From an uncultured bacterium (GTDB taxonomy: Bacteria > Babelota > Babeliae > Babelales > RVW-14): a stretch of 36,273 nt of DNA. The DNA is taken from the NCBI GenBank assembly GCA_903825355.1, contig CAIKAH010000042.1, positions 1 to 36,273 of the forward strand, written 5' to 3'. The notes beneath the pieces were generated by a model. That model saw only the letters and a list, made by a program, of their open reading frames with translations. It made no database searches and was not told the DNA's origin. Positions within the stretch are counted from its first letter, which is position 1. The number at the start of each line of letters is the position of its first letter. The position numbers were made by a program, and so were the translations under genes. Below, piece after piece: positions 15,620-24,417 of this stretch.

Positions 15620-17009
15620 CGATCAACAGGCTATTGTTGCCTTGTGTACTCCACGAGGGAGCGGTGCCATAGCACTCATAAGAATTTCTGGACATAACGC
15701 GCTAACGGTGGCTTCATCGTTAGCGCGTTTGTCATCTGTTCGCTCTATTGCCGAGGTGCAAACGCATACCATTCATCATGGTTTTGTTATTGATCAACGT
15801 TCTGATGAACAAATTGATGAAGTCATGTTCCTTGTCATGAAAGCTCCTCGGACGTTTACGGGCGAAGATACGGTTGAAATTACGTGTCACAATAACCCTT
15901 TTATTATTCAACGTATTATTGATCTGGCTGTACAGTGTGGTGCTCGAACAGCACGTCCTGGTGAATTTACCAAGCGAGCTTTTATCAATGGAAAAATGGA
16001 TTTAGTCCAAGCTGAAGCGCTTAACGATATGATTCATGCGCAGACTGAGTTGGCGCTTAAACAATCGCAGGCTCAAATGCAGGGAACACTTTCACGGGCA
16101 GTTGCAGGTATAGAATTACAGTTGGTAGCAGTCCTAGGCTACGTTGAAGCAACCTTTGAATTTTTAGATGAAGAGCAGCGAGATCTAGATTTTGCTGCTG
16201 CTATTGCTAAGCGTATCAATGCTATTCGCCAAGAAATTAGTATCCTCAAGCAGCATTTTGCGTTACAAAAACAGGTTAAGCAAGGGGTACGCGTTGCGTT
16301 AGTAGGTAGTGTGAATGCCGGTAAGTCAACGCTGTTTAATGCCTTGGTTGGGAGTGACCGTGCTATCGTAACCGATATTCCGGGTACTACTCGTGATAGT
16401 ATCGAAGCTTCAGTTTATAAAGATGGAGCCTTTTGGCTGTTTATTGATACAGCGGGTATGCGCCAAACGGATGACATTGTTGAGCAAAAAGGAATTGAGC
16501 GTTCACAGGCTGCTGTACAAGAAGCAGATGTGGTATTGATGGTAATTGATGCTGCTCGTGTAATGAGCGCTCAAGAAAGTGAAATATATCAACAATTATT
16601 CGCGGCTGCCGGTGAAAAAGGACTGGTGGTTTTTAACAAAATGGATGCAGCTAGTACGAATCCTTCCGCTCCTTTTTTAAAAGAAATAGATGAGCGCGCT
16701 ATTTTTTATATTTCAGCAAAACAGGCTGATGGTTTACAAGGATTGCAAAATGCTGTTGAAGGTCGTGTACAGAGGCTTTTTGCTGAGGCAAAATCTCCAT
16801 ATCTTTTAAATCAACGCCAGTTTACGTTATTGACTGAAATGCAGGTTGATTTAGAAGCTATTGCAAATACCTTTGGTGATGGCGTACACTATGAGTTACT
16901 TGCGTATCACGTGAAAGAGTTACTTGAAAAAGTATCTGAACTTACGGGTAAAAATGTTACTGAGCAAGTTTTGGATATGGTTTTTGGAGAGTTTTGCGTA
17001 GGGAAGTAG
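15585..17009 (+). CDS. mnmE: tRNA uridine-5-carboxymethylaminomethyl modification GTPase MnmE
   Basis: 474 aa. MnmE works with MnmG to modify U34 of several tRNAs. The N-terminal formyl-THF-binding domain is followed by a G domain: P-loop GSVNAGKST (241-249), DIPGTTRD, DTAGM and FNKMD. The protein ends in FCVGK, the conserved C-terminal cysteine motif. It overlaps the jag-like gene by 35 nt; start at 15585 or 15588. Confidence 0.97.
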   Translation: MMHLNNLPLIHSDQQAIVALCTPRGSGAIALIRISGHNALTVASSLARLSSVRSIAEVQTHTIHHGFVIDQRSDEQIDEVMFLVMKAPRTFTGEDTVEITCHNNPFIIQRIIDLAVQCGARTARPGEFTKRAFINGKMDLVQAEALNDMIHAQTELALKQSQAQMQGTLSRAVAGIELQLVAVLGYVEATFEFLDEEQRDLDFAAAIAKRINAIRQEISILKQHFALQKQVKQGVRVALVGSVNAGKSTLFNALVGSDRAIVTDIPGTTRDSIEASVYKDGAFWLFIDTAGMRQTDDIVEQKGIERSQAAVQEADVVLMVIDAARVMSAQESEIYQQLFAAAGEKGLVVFNKMDAASTNPSAPFLKEIDERAIFYISAKQADGLQGLQNAVEGRVQRLFAEAKSPYLLNQRQFTLLTEMQVDLEAIANTFGDGVHYELLAYHVKELLEKVSELTGKNVTEQVLDMVFGEFCVGK

Positions 17010-17048
17010 AAAGCGAACGTCGTAGTAGGGAAAAGGAAAAGGACGATC

Positions 17049-18452
17049 GTGCGCACTGTTATACTTTTACTTGTTATGTTTATGAGCATTTGTTGTGCTG
17101 TTGATGCACAGATAATGCGAAAAAAACGTCGCTCTGCTGGTCAGAGAAAAACCCAATTATTGCATAGAAAACAGATACGCTGTCGGCCCGCAGGGGCTAA
17201 AAAAAAGCGAAGACGAGGCGCTGTATCTTCTGTTGTGCAGCGTGATGCAGTTCCCTCTTTTTCTAAGACAATTTGTCGCTTTTTTACTGATAACGACCTG
17301 GCGCTAGCGCAAGATTCTTCTGGCAAAAAACAAGTCGTATGGATCAAAGAAGGGACAGATCCTTTTAGTGAACTAATTGTTTCCTGGAATGCCCTGAGGC
17401 CCGAGCAAGGGCATCTTGCTATTTGGGTAAGTGTATTCCATCATGGGCGCTGGACGTCTTGGCATAAATTAGCTATTTGGGGGCACAAAGTACAAAAAAC
17501 ATTTTTGCATAATGCTCATCATGCTGTACATACTATTCATAATCGTGTCACCTTGCAGCGTGGGCATCTAGCACGTGGATTTAGAGTGAAGGTTGCCTTT
17601 CATAAGGGGGCAGATCCATTAGTGCTCAAGGCGTTATTCGCTTGTACCTCTCGACTCTCTCAGCATAAAATTATTCATCCTGATCCTCATTTGCCTACCG
17701 CCATTATTCATAAAAAACACCATACAAGGATATCGCAGTTTATGTTAGACCATGAACGCAAAAAGGATATTTGTGCTCCAGTTAGCACAGCCATGATGGT
17801 TAGTTACTTTTTTAAGCAAAAATATGGTCAACGTCCTCACTATTCTATGGCTAATTATGCAGTTGATTTTACTAAGAAAGTGCATGATCAAGGTGATCTG
17901 AATGTCTACGGCAATTGGCATTTAAATGTAGCGCAAGCTTTTGACGCAATGAAGGGAGAAGTTTATTTTTCTGTGCAGCGTTTAAATAGCTTTTATGATT
18001 TGCATCATTATCTTTCACAGCAAATCCCGGTGGTAGTTAGTGTGCGTCGTCTTCCTGGCGGGGCCACCCCGTATGCAGGAGGGCACTTGCTTATGGTTAT
18101 TGGATATGACAGTCGCAGACGTCGAGTCATTTGTCTGGACCCTGCTTTTTCCCCTCATCATGCAACGTTGCAAAGTTATCCATTGATGCCTTTCATTCGT
18201 GCATGGGGAAGATCTAGCAATATGTCGTATGTTCCTTTGCTTAAAAGCATGGTTGGGCAGGAAGAGCTATTTCCTGCTCGTGAACAGATAGCTGTTAATA
18301 ATGAAACTGAACCGCTTAAGCCCGTTGCTACTGATTTATTAAGTACTCCTCCTGAGTTGTTGCAGATTGCCTCATTGCAGCCTCTGCCGTTGCTAGAGGA
18401 TGTTGAAGTAACAGAAGAATTATTAGCAGCCGAGGCATTTGGGCAAAGTTGA
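17049..18452 (+). CDS. Secreted C39-like cysteine peptidase
   Basis: 467 aa from a GTG with AAAAGGA upstream. The signal peptide ends near AVDA. Residues 24-60 are strongly basic. A papain-like C39_2-type domain lies at about 230-400: the catalytic cysteine is C242 in DICAPVSTAMMVSYF, the histidine H346 in AGGHLLMVIGYD and the aspartate D364 in LDPAF. Residues 70-200 form a separate beta-rich domain. It lacks the ABC transporter part of bacteriocin exporters, so it is probably a free exported peptidase or amidase. It follows mnmE by 39 nt. Substrate unknown. Confidence 0.75.
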   Translation: MRTVILLLVMFMSICCAVDAQIMRKKRRSAGQRKTQLLHRKQIRCRPAGAKKKRRRGAVSSVVQRDAVPSFSKTICRFFTDNDLALAQDSSGKKQVVWIKEGTDPFSELIVSWNALRPEQGHLAIWVSVFHHGRWTSWHKLAIWGHKVQKTFLHNAHHAVHTIHNRVTLQRGHLARGFRVKVAFHKGADPLVLKALFACTSRLSQHKIIHPDPHLPTAIIHKKHHTRISQFMLDHERKKDICAPVSTAMMVSYFFKQKYGQRPHYSMANYAVDFTKKVHDQGDLNVYGNWHLNVAQAFDAMKGEVYFSVQRLNSFYDLHHYLSQQIPVVVSVRRLPGGATPYAGGHLLMVIGYDSRRRRVICLDPAFSPHHATLQSYPLMPFIRAWGRSSNMSYVPLLKSMVGQEELFPAREQIAVNNETEPLKPVATDLLSTPPELLQIASLQPLPLLEDVEVTEELLAAEAFGQS

Positions 18453-18467
18453 TTATTGCTAGTGGGG

Positions 18468-18496
18468 TTGCCCTGTCTGAGGACCTATTCTATACT
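18468..18496 (+). promoter_or_regulatory. Promoter for the clpB operon
   Basis: TTGCCC (18468-18473), a 17-nt spacer, and TATACT (18491-18496). Start near 18503, about 30 nt before the clpB ATG. No CIRCE element is visible. Confidence 0.65.
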
Positions 18497-18533
18497 GAAC
18501 AATAAGTTTATTTTTTCAGTATGCGAGGTTTTC

Positions 18534-21089
18534 ATGGATGAAAAAAAATTCACTAATGCCGTGACCGAGCTAATCAATACGGCGTATCAACATGCAACAA
18601 GTGCCAAGCATGCAGCATTTAAAACAGAACATATTTTAGCGGTACTTCTTGAGCATAGCTTAATGCAGTCTTGCGCTCGTGCAGTAGGTAGTGATCTGGG
18701 AGTGCTGATTACTAGTGTGCAGCAAGAACTTGCTAGTTTGCCTAAGGTAAGCGGGGCAGAGCTTTCGGTTGACCAAGGATGCCAGCGCTTTTTACTTGAT
18801 GCTGTAGCGCTTGCCAAAGAGCAGGGCGATCAGTTTGTGAGTATTGATTTACTCGTATTGGCAATCGCAAAAACCACTACACTGAGTAAAACTCTTCAGG
18901 CTGTAATACAACGTGTATTGCCATATGACAAAGTATTAACCTGGCTTAAAACTATGCGCAAGGGAGAAACGGTGCAAGATCAAAATGCAGAAAACACATA
19001 CCAAGTGCTCGAAAAATATTGTCAAGATTTAACCAAGCGGGCACGTGATGGTAAGCTTGATCCGGTTATCGGTCGTCATGATGAGGTGCGTCGTGTTATT
19101 CAAATTCTTTCACGACGTACTAAAAATAACCCGGTGCTTGTTGGTGACCCTGGAGTGGGTAAAACTGCTATTGTAGAAGGCATCGCTCAGCGTATTATTA
19201 ATAATGATGTTCCTGAGAGCTTACAGAATAAGCGTATTTTAGCGCTGGACATGGGTGCGTTGATTGCTGGAACCAAGTTTCGCGGAGAATTTGAAGAGCG
19301 GTTGAAAGCTATTCTTGAAGCAATTGAAAAAGATGTTGAAGGAGTAGTCTTATTTATTGATGAATTGCATATGCTGGTGGGCGCAGGCGCAACCGGCGGT
19401 GGGATGGATGCTTCTAACTTATTAAAGCCTGCATTAGCTCGTGGGGTGCTGCATTGTATTGGGGCTACCACCATAGCTGAGTATAAAAAGTATGTTGAAA
19501 AAGACGCTGCATTAGAGCGTCGCTTTCAAAAAGTGCTTATTGAAGAGCCTTCAACTGAAGATGCCATTTCTATTCTTCGTGGGCTGAAAGAGCGTTATGA
19601 GTTGCATCATGGTATTCGCATTAAAGACCAAGCTATTGTCAAAGCCGTACAGTTATCATCGCAAATGATAGCTGACCGCTTTTTGCCTGATAAAGCCATT
19701 GATTTAATTGATGAAGCAGCGTCGATGCTTAAAATGGCTATTGATTCAAAACCTGAAGAAATTGATCAATTAGAGCGTAAGATCCGACAGCTTGAAATTG
19801 AAAAAGTTGCTTTAGCAAAAGAGAAAGATGAAGGATCTAAGCAACGCCTTGAGCAGCTGGAAAAAGAATTGGCAACTATCAAAGAACAGCATCGTATTAA
19901 GCTTGATCAGTGGCAAGCAGAGCGTAAGCCAATTGAAGAGATTAATAAAATTAAATCGCAGATTGATGATGCTAAAAATGCGTACATGCAGGCAGAGCGT
20001 GAAGGCGATTTTGCCAAAGCTTCAAAAATTAAATATGGTACCTTGTCTAACTTAGAAAAAAAGCTTGAGGAGCAGCAAATAAAATTGAGTACTCTCAAGA
20101 GCCATCTAATCAAAGAAGAGGTTGATGAAGATGATATTGCTGCAGTGCTGGCTCGTTGGATTAAAATTCCTGTTGAAAAACTGAAGGAAGATGAAGGCCA
20201 AAAGCTGATTGCTATGGAAAAAGTGCTTCATGAGCGTGTGATTGGGCAGGATGAAGCTATTACTAAAGTAGCAAATACCATTCGTGTACATCGCGCAGGA
20301 ATTGCTGACCCGAACAAACCAATTGGTAGCTTTCTATTCTTGGGGCCAACAGGGGTTGGGAAAACTGAGGTAGCTAAAACACTCGCTGAATACCTCTTCA
20401 ATGACGAACACAAAATGATTCGCATTGATATGTCGGAATACATGGAAAAGCATGCCGTCGCTCGTTTGATTGGAGCTCCTCCCGGCTATGTTGGGTTTGA
20501 AGAAGGCGGGCAGTTGACTGAAGCTATTCGTCGTAATCCCTACAGTGTGGTACTGTTCGATGAAATTGAAAAAGCCCACCCCGACGTCTTTAACCTCTTT
20601 TTGCAGATCCTTGATGAAGGGCATCTAACCGATTCACAAGGGCGGACGGTCTCTTTTAAAAATGCCATTATTATTATGACTTCCAATATTGGCTCACCAC
20701 TCATCTTGCAAGCAAAAGCTATCACGGAGCCGGTGCGTTTAGAAATAGAAAAACTACTGCATGTCCACTTTAAGCCAGAATTTTTAAATCGGATTGATGA
20801 AACCGTATATTTCAGGTCATTGCAGCCAGAAGACATGGCGCACATTGTGCAGGTACAGCTACTCGGCTTGTATGCTCGCCTTAAAGAAAAAGGTGTGCAG
20901 CTTACAGTGTCTCCCGCAGCCATCCAAAAACTTGCTGATCTTGGCTATGTTCAAGAATTTGGTGCGCGGCCACTTAAGCGCGCCATCCAGCATTACTTGG
21001 TTAGCCCCTTAGCGGTTGCTATGCTCAAAAATGCTGAGCAGAAGAGCTTTGCGGTTGATGTTAGGGGTGAGCAGTTGGTGATTAATTAG
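18534..21089 (+). CDS. clpB: ATP-dependent disaggregase ClpB
   Basis: 851 aa, matching ClpB. The ATG at 18534 has GCGAGG upstream; an in-frame start at 18456 lies upstream of the promoter and is rejected. Domains: Clp N-domain (1-145), first AAA (Walker A GDPGVGKT, 204-211), coiled-coil M domain (about 400-520), second AAA (GPTGVGKT, 604-611) and a C-terminal D2-small domain. The M domain distinguishes it from ClpA/ClpC. With DnaK it rescues aggregated proteins. It is probably cotranscribed with the three small genes downstream. Confidence 0.97.
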   Translation: MDEKKFTNAVTELINTAYQHATSAKHAAFKTEHILAVLLEHSLMQSCARAVGSDLGVLITSVQQELASLPKVSGAELSVDQGCQRFLLDAVALAKEQGDQFVSIDLLVLAIAKTTTLSKTLQAVIQRVLPYDKVLTWLKTMRKGETVQDQNAENTYQVLEKYCQDLTKRARDGKLDPVIGRHDEVRRVIQILSRRTKNNPVLVGDPGVGKTAIVEGIAQRIINNDVPESLQNKRILALDMGALIAGTKFRGEFEERLKAILEAIEKDVEGVVLFIDELHMLVGAGATGGGMDASNLLKPALARGVLHCIGATTIAEYKKYVEKDAALERRFQKVLIEEPSTEDAISILRGLKERYELHHGIRIKDQAIVKAVQLSSQMIADRFLPDKAIDLIDEAASMLKMAIDSKPEEIDQLERKIRQLEIEKVALAKEKDEGSKQRLEQLEKELATIKEQHRIKLDQWQAERKPIEEINKIKSQIDDAKNAYMQAEREGDFAKASKIKYGTLSNLEKKLEEQQIKLSTLKSHLIKEEVDEDDIAAVLARWIKIPVEKLKEDEGQKLIAMEKVLHERVIGQDEAITKVANTIRVHRAGIADPNKPIGSFLFLGPTGVGKTEVAKTLAEYLFNDEHKMIRIDMSEYMEKHAVARLIGAPPGYVGFEEGGQLTEAIRRNPYSVVLFDEIEKAHPDVFNLFLQILDEGHLTDSQGRTVSFKNAIIIMTSNIGSPLILQAKAITEPVRLEIEKLLHVHFKPEFLNRIDETVYFRSLQPEDMAHIVQVQLLGLYARLKEKGVQLTVSPAAIQKLADLGYVQEFGARPLKRAIQHYLVSPLAVAMLKNAEQKSFAVDVRGEQLVIN

Positions 21090-21109
21090 AAAAAATAGGG
21101 AAAGAATTT

Positions 21110-21421
21110 ATGTTGACTCAAGAACAAGTCGAAGAAATTAAGAAACGTTTGCTTAAAACATACAGTCCACGGTCAATTTATATGTTAGAGCAGCAGCCCT
21201 CTGATGAGAGGGATGTAGCTATTTTGGTGGTAGTGGACCAAGCTTCGTTACAGGCGCGTTACGAGCTCATGGCTGAAGGTCACAAGGCGCTGATTGGCAT
21301 GAAAATTGCTAAGCTGGTTTTGGTGTATACCCAAGAAGAATTTGATACGTATGCCGCTGATATTTCGACGTTAAGTTATGATATTAAAAACCATGGAAAG
21401 TGCATTTATGCGCGGGCATGA
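21110..21421 (+). CDS. Degenerate MNT-type nucleotidyltransferase, partner of HEPN
   Basis: 103 aa. The fold order resembles minimal nucleotidyltransferases, and the tail (LVYTQEEFDTYAADISTLSYDIKNHGKCIYARA) is split here as VLVYTQEEFD and then HGKCIYARA, typical of MNT partners of HEPN proteins. The active-site GSxAxG and DSDxDL motifs are not kept: the equivalent region reads YMLEQQPSDERDVAILVVV. It is probably non-catalytic, at least as an AMPylase. It overlaps the HEPN gene. Confidence 0.65.
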   Translation: MLTQEQVEEIKKRLLKTYSPRSIYMLEQQPSDERDVAILVVVDQASLQARYELMAEGHKALIGMKIAKLVLVYTQEEFDTYAADISTLSYDIKNHGKCIYARA

Positions 21422-21800
21422 ATCATGGATGTTGATAGCACAAGAGGATCTGGCTTCAGCAAAACTTTTGTGCTCGGCATCATTTACGACCACCTTGTTT
21501 CATATACAACAAAGTGCAGAAAAAGCTCTAAAATCATACCTCATTGCTAAGCGTGGTCTATTTATTAAGAAACATGATTTAGAGTTTCTTGTTGATGCTT
21601 GCATGGTAGTAAATAAAGATTTTGAAGAATTGCGCTTGATTGCTACCGTACTTTCTCCTTATGAGGTTGTTGGAAGATATCCAGATGTTTCCTTTATCAA
21701 GCCTAGTCAGGATAAAATGTATGAATTGATTGATCAGGCAAGGTATTTGATATCGAGAGTACAGGATTATTTAGAAAACAAGGGACGCAATGCTGACTAA
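21408..21800 (+). CDS. HEPN-domain protein (possible toxin of an MNT-HEPN pair)
   Basis: 130 aa from the ATG at 21408 (GGAAAG upstream); earlier ATGs at 21378 and 21393 are possible. HEPN features: WMLIAQEDLASAKLL, FHIQQSAEKALKSYL and SPYEVVGRYPD. An R-x6-H motif (R49-H56) fits the R-x4-6-H ribonuclease motif of active HEPN proteins. It overlaps the MNT gene by 14 nt and the SET gene by 11 nt. In known MNT-HEPN modules the HEPN is an RNase; here the partner looks inactive. Confidence 0.8.
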   Translation: MRGHESWMLIAQEDLASAKLLCSASFTTTLFHIQQSAEKALKSYLIAKRGLFIKKHDLEFLVDACMVVNKDFEELRLIATVLSPYEVVGRYPDVSFIKPSQDKMYELIDQARYLISRVQDYLENKGRNAD

Positions 21801-22251
21801 TGAATTTAAAAAAACAACATCTAGCGATGACCTCCTATGGCGCAATGAATATTCACTTATGCTCCGGCCATCAGCTGTTCATGGGCTGGGAGTATTTGCT
21901 GTTTATGATATTCCTGCCGGGGCATTATTGTTTAATAACACTGGCTGCTTACGTAAAGTAGAAACAAAAACGGTTCCAGTTGAATGGCAAAAGTACTGCA
22001 TACACCTCAATGAATATGAAAGTGTTGTGCCTCATCAATTTGATCGCATGGAAATTGGGTGGTTTATTAATCATTCTGATCAACCGAATATTGCTCATAA
22101 AATACTTGCTCCTGCTGCGGAACTGATGGCTAATGAAGCAATTAGAAAAGTATACTCCTTGCGCGCTATCAAGGCTGGTGAGGAGTTGCTCATGGATTAT
22201 AATGATCTTGGTGAGCCAGCATCTATGAAAGAGGGCTATTATCAAAAATAA
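21790..22251 (+). CDS. SET-domain protein
   Basis: 153 aa, compact SET fold. Seen: AVHGLGVFAVYDIPAGALLF at the start, WFINHSDQPNIA (the NHS region), and YSLRAIKAGEELLMDYND near the end. SET domains methylate lysines; bacterial copies occur in host-associated species and can modify host histones or bacterial proteins. No signal peptide is seen, so export, if any, would need another route. The operon position after clpB and HEPN is unusual. Confidence 0.82.
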   Translation: MLTNEFKKTTSSDDLLWRNEYSLMLRPSAVHGLGVFAVYDIPAGALLFNNTGCLRKVETKTVPVEWQKYCIHLNEYESVVPHQFDRMEIGWFINHSDQPNIAHKILAPAAELMANEAIRKVYSLRAIKAGEELLMDYNDLGEPASMKEGYYQK

Positions 22252-22311
22252 TAATTATCCTGAAAAAGTACTTGCGATAAAAAAAATGATTGGTATGTTT
22301 ATAATATAGCG

Positions 22312-22613
22312 CTAAACGAAAACGGTAATTACCGAGTGAGTCGTGAAATACATCAAGGATTCATGGTATCGGTTGTATGCCATTATGTTCCGGACAATCG
22401 ATGCGTAACTGTTTCGAGGAGGCTGGTTAATATGACAGAAGACGAGCGTTTAAAAAACAGAAATATAAGCACGAGCAACAAGCTCATACCGCTTGTTGTA
22501 CATCAGAAGCTCATGAAAGCATGAGCTGAGAGAAAGTAACTAGCTGCGGCTAGTGTTATAGTTACATCGAAAAACAGTAAAACCCTCCGAGCAATCGGAG
22601 GGTTTTTTATTGG
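22312..22613 (+). ncRNA. Probable structured non-coding RNA
   Basis: Stem-loops in order: CGGTAATTACCG (22323-22334); ATGGTAT/ATGCCAT (about 22363-22383); CAACAAGC/GCTTGTTG (22476-22483 with 22491-22498); AGCTCATG/CATGAGCT with loop AAAG (22508-22527); ACTAGC/GCTAGT with loop TGCG (22539-22554); then a terminator. Not recognised as RNase P RNA, tmRNA, SRP RNA or 6S RNA: their hallmark sequences are absent. 5' end estimated from the TATAAT at 22300. Confidence 0.5.
22579..22609 (+). terminator. Strong rho-independent terminator
   Basis: CCCTCCGA (22583-22590), GCAA tetraloop, TCGGAGGG (22595-22602), followed by six Ts and preceded by As that can extend the stem. Confidence 0.95.
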
Positions 22614-22676
22614 CTACTTTTGTTCTAATCCGACGTGCATTCGGACTTAGCTTAGATGTAGGTTGCGTAAAGACAT

Positions 22677-22712
22677 AAAAAAGACCCCCGAAATTAATCA
22701 GGGGTCTTTTTT
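22677..22712 (-). terminator. Bidirectional terminator of the RRM gene
   Basis: AAAAAAGACCCC (22677-22688) and GGGGTCTTTTTT (22701-22712) pair perfectly over 12 bp with a 12-nt loop. It lies 25 nt after the RRM stop. Confidence 0.93.
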
Positions 22713-22736
22713 ACGATTGCTAGTTAAAGCGGGGTC

Positions 22737-23102
22737 TTAGTAACCGCCACGTGAGCCGCCGAAGCCGCCACGTGAACCGCCACCACGACTACCTGATCCG
22801 CCTTGTCCGAATGGACGACCAGAGCCGCTACGAGGACGGAAACCGCCTTCTGAGCGTTCTTGTGGTGGACGTGCTTCGTTTACACGAAGACGTTGACCAT
22901 GAAGCTCTGAGCTGTCAAGGCCGCTGATTGCAGCGTTGCCTGAATCAGCTGAGTCCATTTCAACAAAGCCAAAACCACGAGGCTGGCCGCTGAATTTATC
23001 TTTCATAATTCGTACAGACAAAACACCACCAAATTGTACGAACAAATCGTTCAACTCTTGCTCAGTAACTGATCCTGCAAGGTTGCCAACGTATAGTTTC
23101 AT
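22737..23102 (-). CDS. RNA-binding protein with RRM and Gly/Arg-rich tail
   Basis: 121 aa from the ATG at 23102 (AAGGATG upstream); the frame extends to 23159 but without a site. RRM: RNP2 KLYVGNLAG, RNP1 RGFGFVEMD. The tail from about residue 85 is RGG/FGG-rich. Similar RRM proteins in cyanobacteria and proteobacteria are cold-induced RNA chaperones. A long leader and a palindrome (23126-23139) suggest autoregulation. Confidence 0.93.
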   Translation of the reverse strand: MKLYVGNLAGSVTEQELNDLFVQFGGVLSVRIMKDKFSGQPRGFGFVEMDSADSGNAAISGLDSSELHGQRLRVNEARPPQERSEGGFRPRSGSGRPFGQGGSGSRGGGSRGGFGGSRGGY

Positions 23103-23125
23103 AGAAACATCCTTAAAAAAAACTG

Positions 23126-23139
23126 GGGTCAAGTGACCC
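23126..23139. promoter_or_regulatory. Palindrome in the RRM leader
   Basis: GGGTCA-AG-TGACCC, perfect 6-bp arms, 24-37 nt before the RRM start codon. It could be an operator or a short RNA hairpin. Confidence 0.5.
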
Positions 23140-23201
23140 AAACAACGTGGATTATTCAAAAAATCTCACGACATGGAAACTATTAAAATCCACATACATC
23201 C

Positions 23202-23229
23202 ATTCTACTCTAAATTTGGATTCTTTCAA
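23202..23229 (-). promoter_or_regulatory. Promoter for the RRM gene
   Basis: Minus-strand TTGAAA (23224-23229), 16 nt, TAGAAT (23202-23207). Gives a leader of about 93 nt. Confidence 0.6.
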
Positions 23230-23382
23230 AGTTTAAATTTTGAAAACAGCATAATAATGCGAAATATGCTTTTTTATACGAAATAATAATGATTTCGGAG
23301 GGCGCGTTAGCACGCATGGCTCGCTGATTATTGCAGTTTGTAATTAGTGATGGCGATGGGGTGTTTGCTCTTACAGTACACG

Positions 23383-23412
23383 TTGAGTATCATTAGTCCG
23401 TCCAAGTATTAA
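23383..23412 (+). promoter_or_regulatory. Promoter for the beta-solenoid lipoprotein
   Basis: TTGAGT (23383-23388), 18 nt, TATTAA (23407-23412); start about 17 nt before the ATG. Confidence 0.4.
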
Positions 23413-23435
23413 TACATTTTTTATGGAAGATAAGC

Positions 23436-24368
23436 ATGGAAAAAACAGTTGTTTTGCTGGTTGTGGTAAGTTTGTCAATGATAGTTGCATGCAGTGGTTT
23501 TGATAAAACGTTGCATCATAATAAAACACCTGAACAACGTGCTGCCAAATTGCGCAAAAAAGCTGCAGAGCTTGAACAACGAGCTGCGTTACTAACTAAT
23601 CAGCCGAAGAATAAATGTCTGAACAGAGACAGCATTGATGCCATAAATGCTGCAGGTAAAACGTCTTTATACGCAACCGATATCCGCAATAATTGCAAAT
23701 CTTCAGGTTCACTGCAGTTGAAAGATGTTGCCATTGGTGGAAAATGCACTACTGCTGGAGATGCTACGTTTGATCAAGTAACGATTACTGGAAGTGTGAG
23801 AACTGCTGGCGATGCTAGGATAGTGAATTCAAAAATTGTTGGTAAGTGCGTGACTTCTGGTGATGCATGCATAGATACCACTACGGTTGGCAGTAACTGT
23901 ATGACATCAGGGGATGCTAGCCTTAAAAATGTTACTGTAGCTGGTAATGTGACGGCTTCAGGGCAAATTGTTTTGCGTGATTGCCAATTGCAGCAAGCAG
24001 TTGCTGTTTCAGGTAGTGCAAGTATGGTAAATACAAAAATAAGCGGCGACGTATCGCTTACTGGGAAGCTGGCACAATTTGAGCACTGTTCATGCAAAGC
24101 GTTGACCCTCTGCCCACGCAATAACAGCAAAACACTGTTTAAATCATCTAGTCTTGCAAATATAACTGTACATAACCACGGCTCCAGTTGGACTTTTTGT
24201 GGTTTTACGTTTAAGAGCGATAACCGCTGTAAGCGAGCAACTATTGAGCTTGATGCAACTACCATTTATGGGGACGTACTGTTTAAAGAGCTGACAGGAA
24301 CGGTAGTATTGCGCAATGGTGCACAGGTTACGGGACAGGTTATCGGTGGGCATCTGGTGAAGGAATAG
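23436..24368 (+). CDS. Lipoprotein with bactofilin-like beta-solenoid
   Basis: 310 aa. Lipobox IVAC at residues 16-19 predicts a lipoprotein. A short coiled stretch (about 30-55, EQRAAKLRKKAAELEQRAA) is followed by a beta-solenoid with 17-residue turns whose turn motif is T-[SA]-G-D-A (about 85-220), then a C-terminal cap (TIYGDVLFKELTGTVVLRNG). This resembles the polymer-forming bactofilin fold but is exported. Cysteines recur at one position of successive turns (NNC, GKC, GKC, SNC). A paralogue lies at 24978. Confidence 0.8.
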   Translation: MEKTVVLLVVVSLSMIVACSGFDKTLHHNKTPEQRAAKLRKKAAELEQRAALLTNQPKNKCLNRDSIDAINAAGKTSLYATDIRNNCKSSGSLQLKDVAIGGKCTTAGDATFDQVTITGSVRTAGDARIVNSKIVGKCVTSGDACIDTTTVGSNCMTSGDASLKNVTVAGNVTASGQIVLRDCQLQQAVAVSGSASMVNTKISGDVSLTGKLAQFEHCSCKALTLCPRNNSKTLFKSSSLANITVHNHGSSWTFCGFTFKSDNRCKRATIELDATTIYGDVLFKELTGTVVLRNGAQVTGQVIGGHLVKE

Positions 24369-24417
24369 TGGTGGGGGCTTAGGTGCTCTTCGCATAAACT
24401 GTTAGTCTTGAAATTTG

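Larger units (their letters stand above)
22252..22736 (+). other. 485-bp stretch without a convincing gene: structured RNA and two terminators
   Basis: Holds a possible -10 (TATAAT, 22300-22305), a chain of stem-loops and the two terminators listed separately. A 30-codon frame from the ATG at 22432, with GAGGAGG 9 nt upstream, is possible, but its second half lies within perfect hairpins. Confidence 0.7.
23103..23435. other. Divergent intergenic region with two promoters
   Basis: 333 bp between the RRM gene and the beta-solenoid lipoprotein. It contains the RRM leader with its palindrome and one promoter for each direction; no further gene is seen between about 23235 and 23380. Confidence 0.7.

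Noticed and set aside
22336..22524. 62-aa frame from a GTG
   Set aside because: No ribosome site at the GTG and odd composition; its second half lies in perfect RNA hairpins. Only the shorter ATG at 22432 remains possible.
22252..22613. tmRNA, RNase P RNA or SRP RNA
   Set aside because: None of their hallmark sequences (tRNA-like ends, GAGGAAAGTCC, GGAAG loop context) is present.
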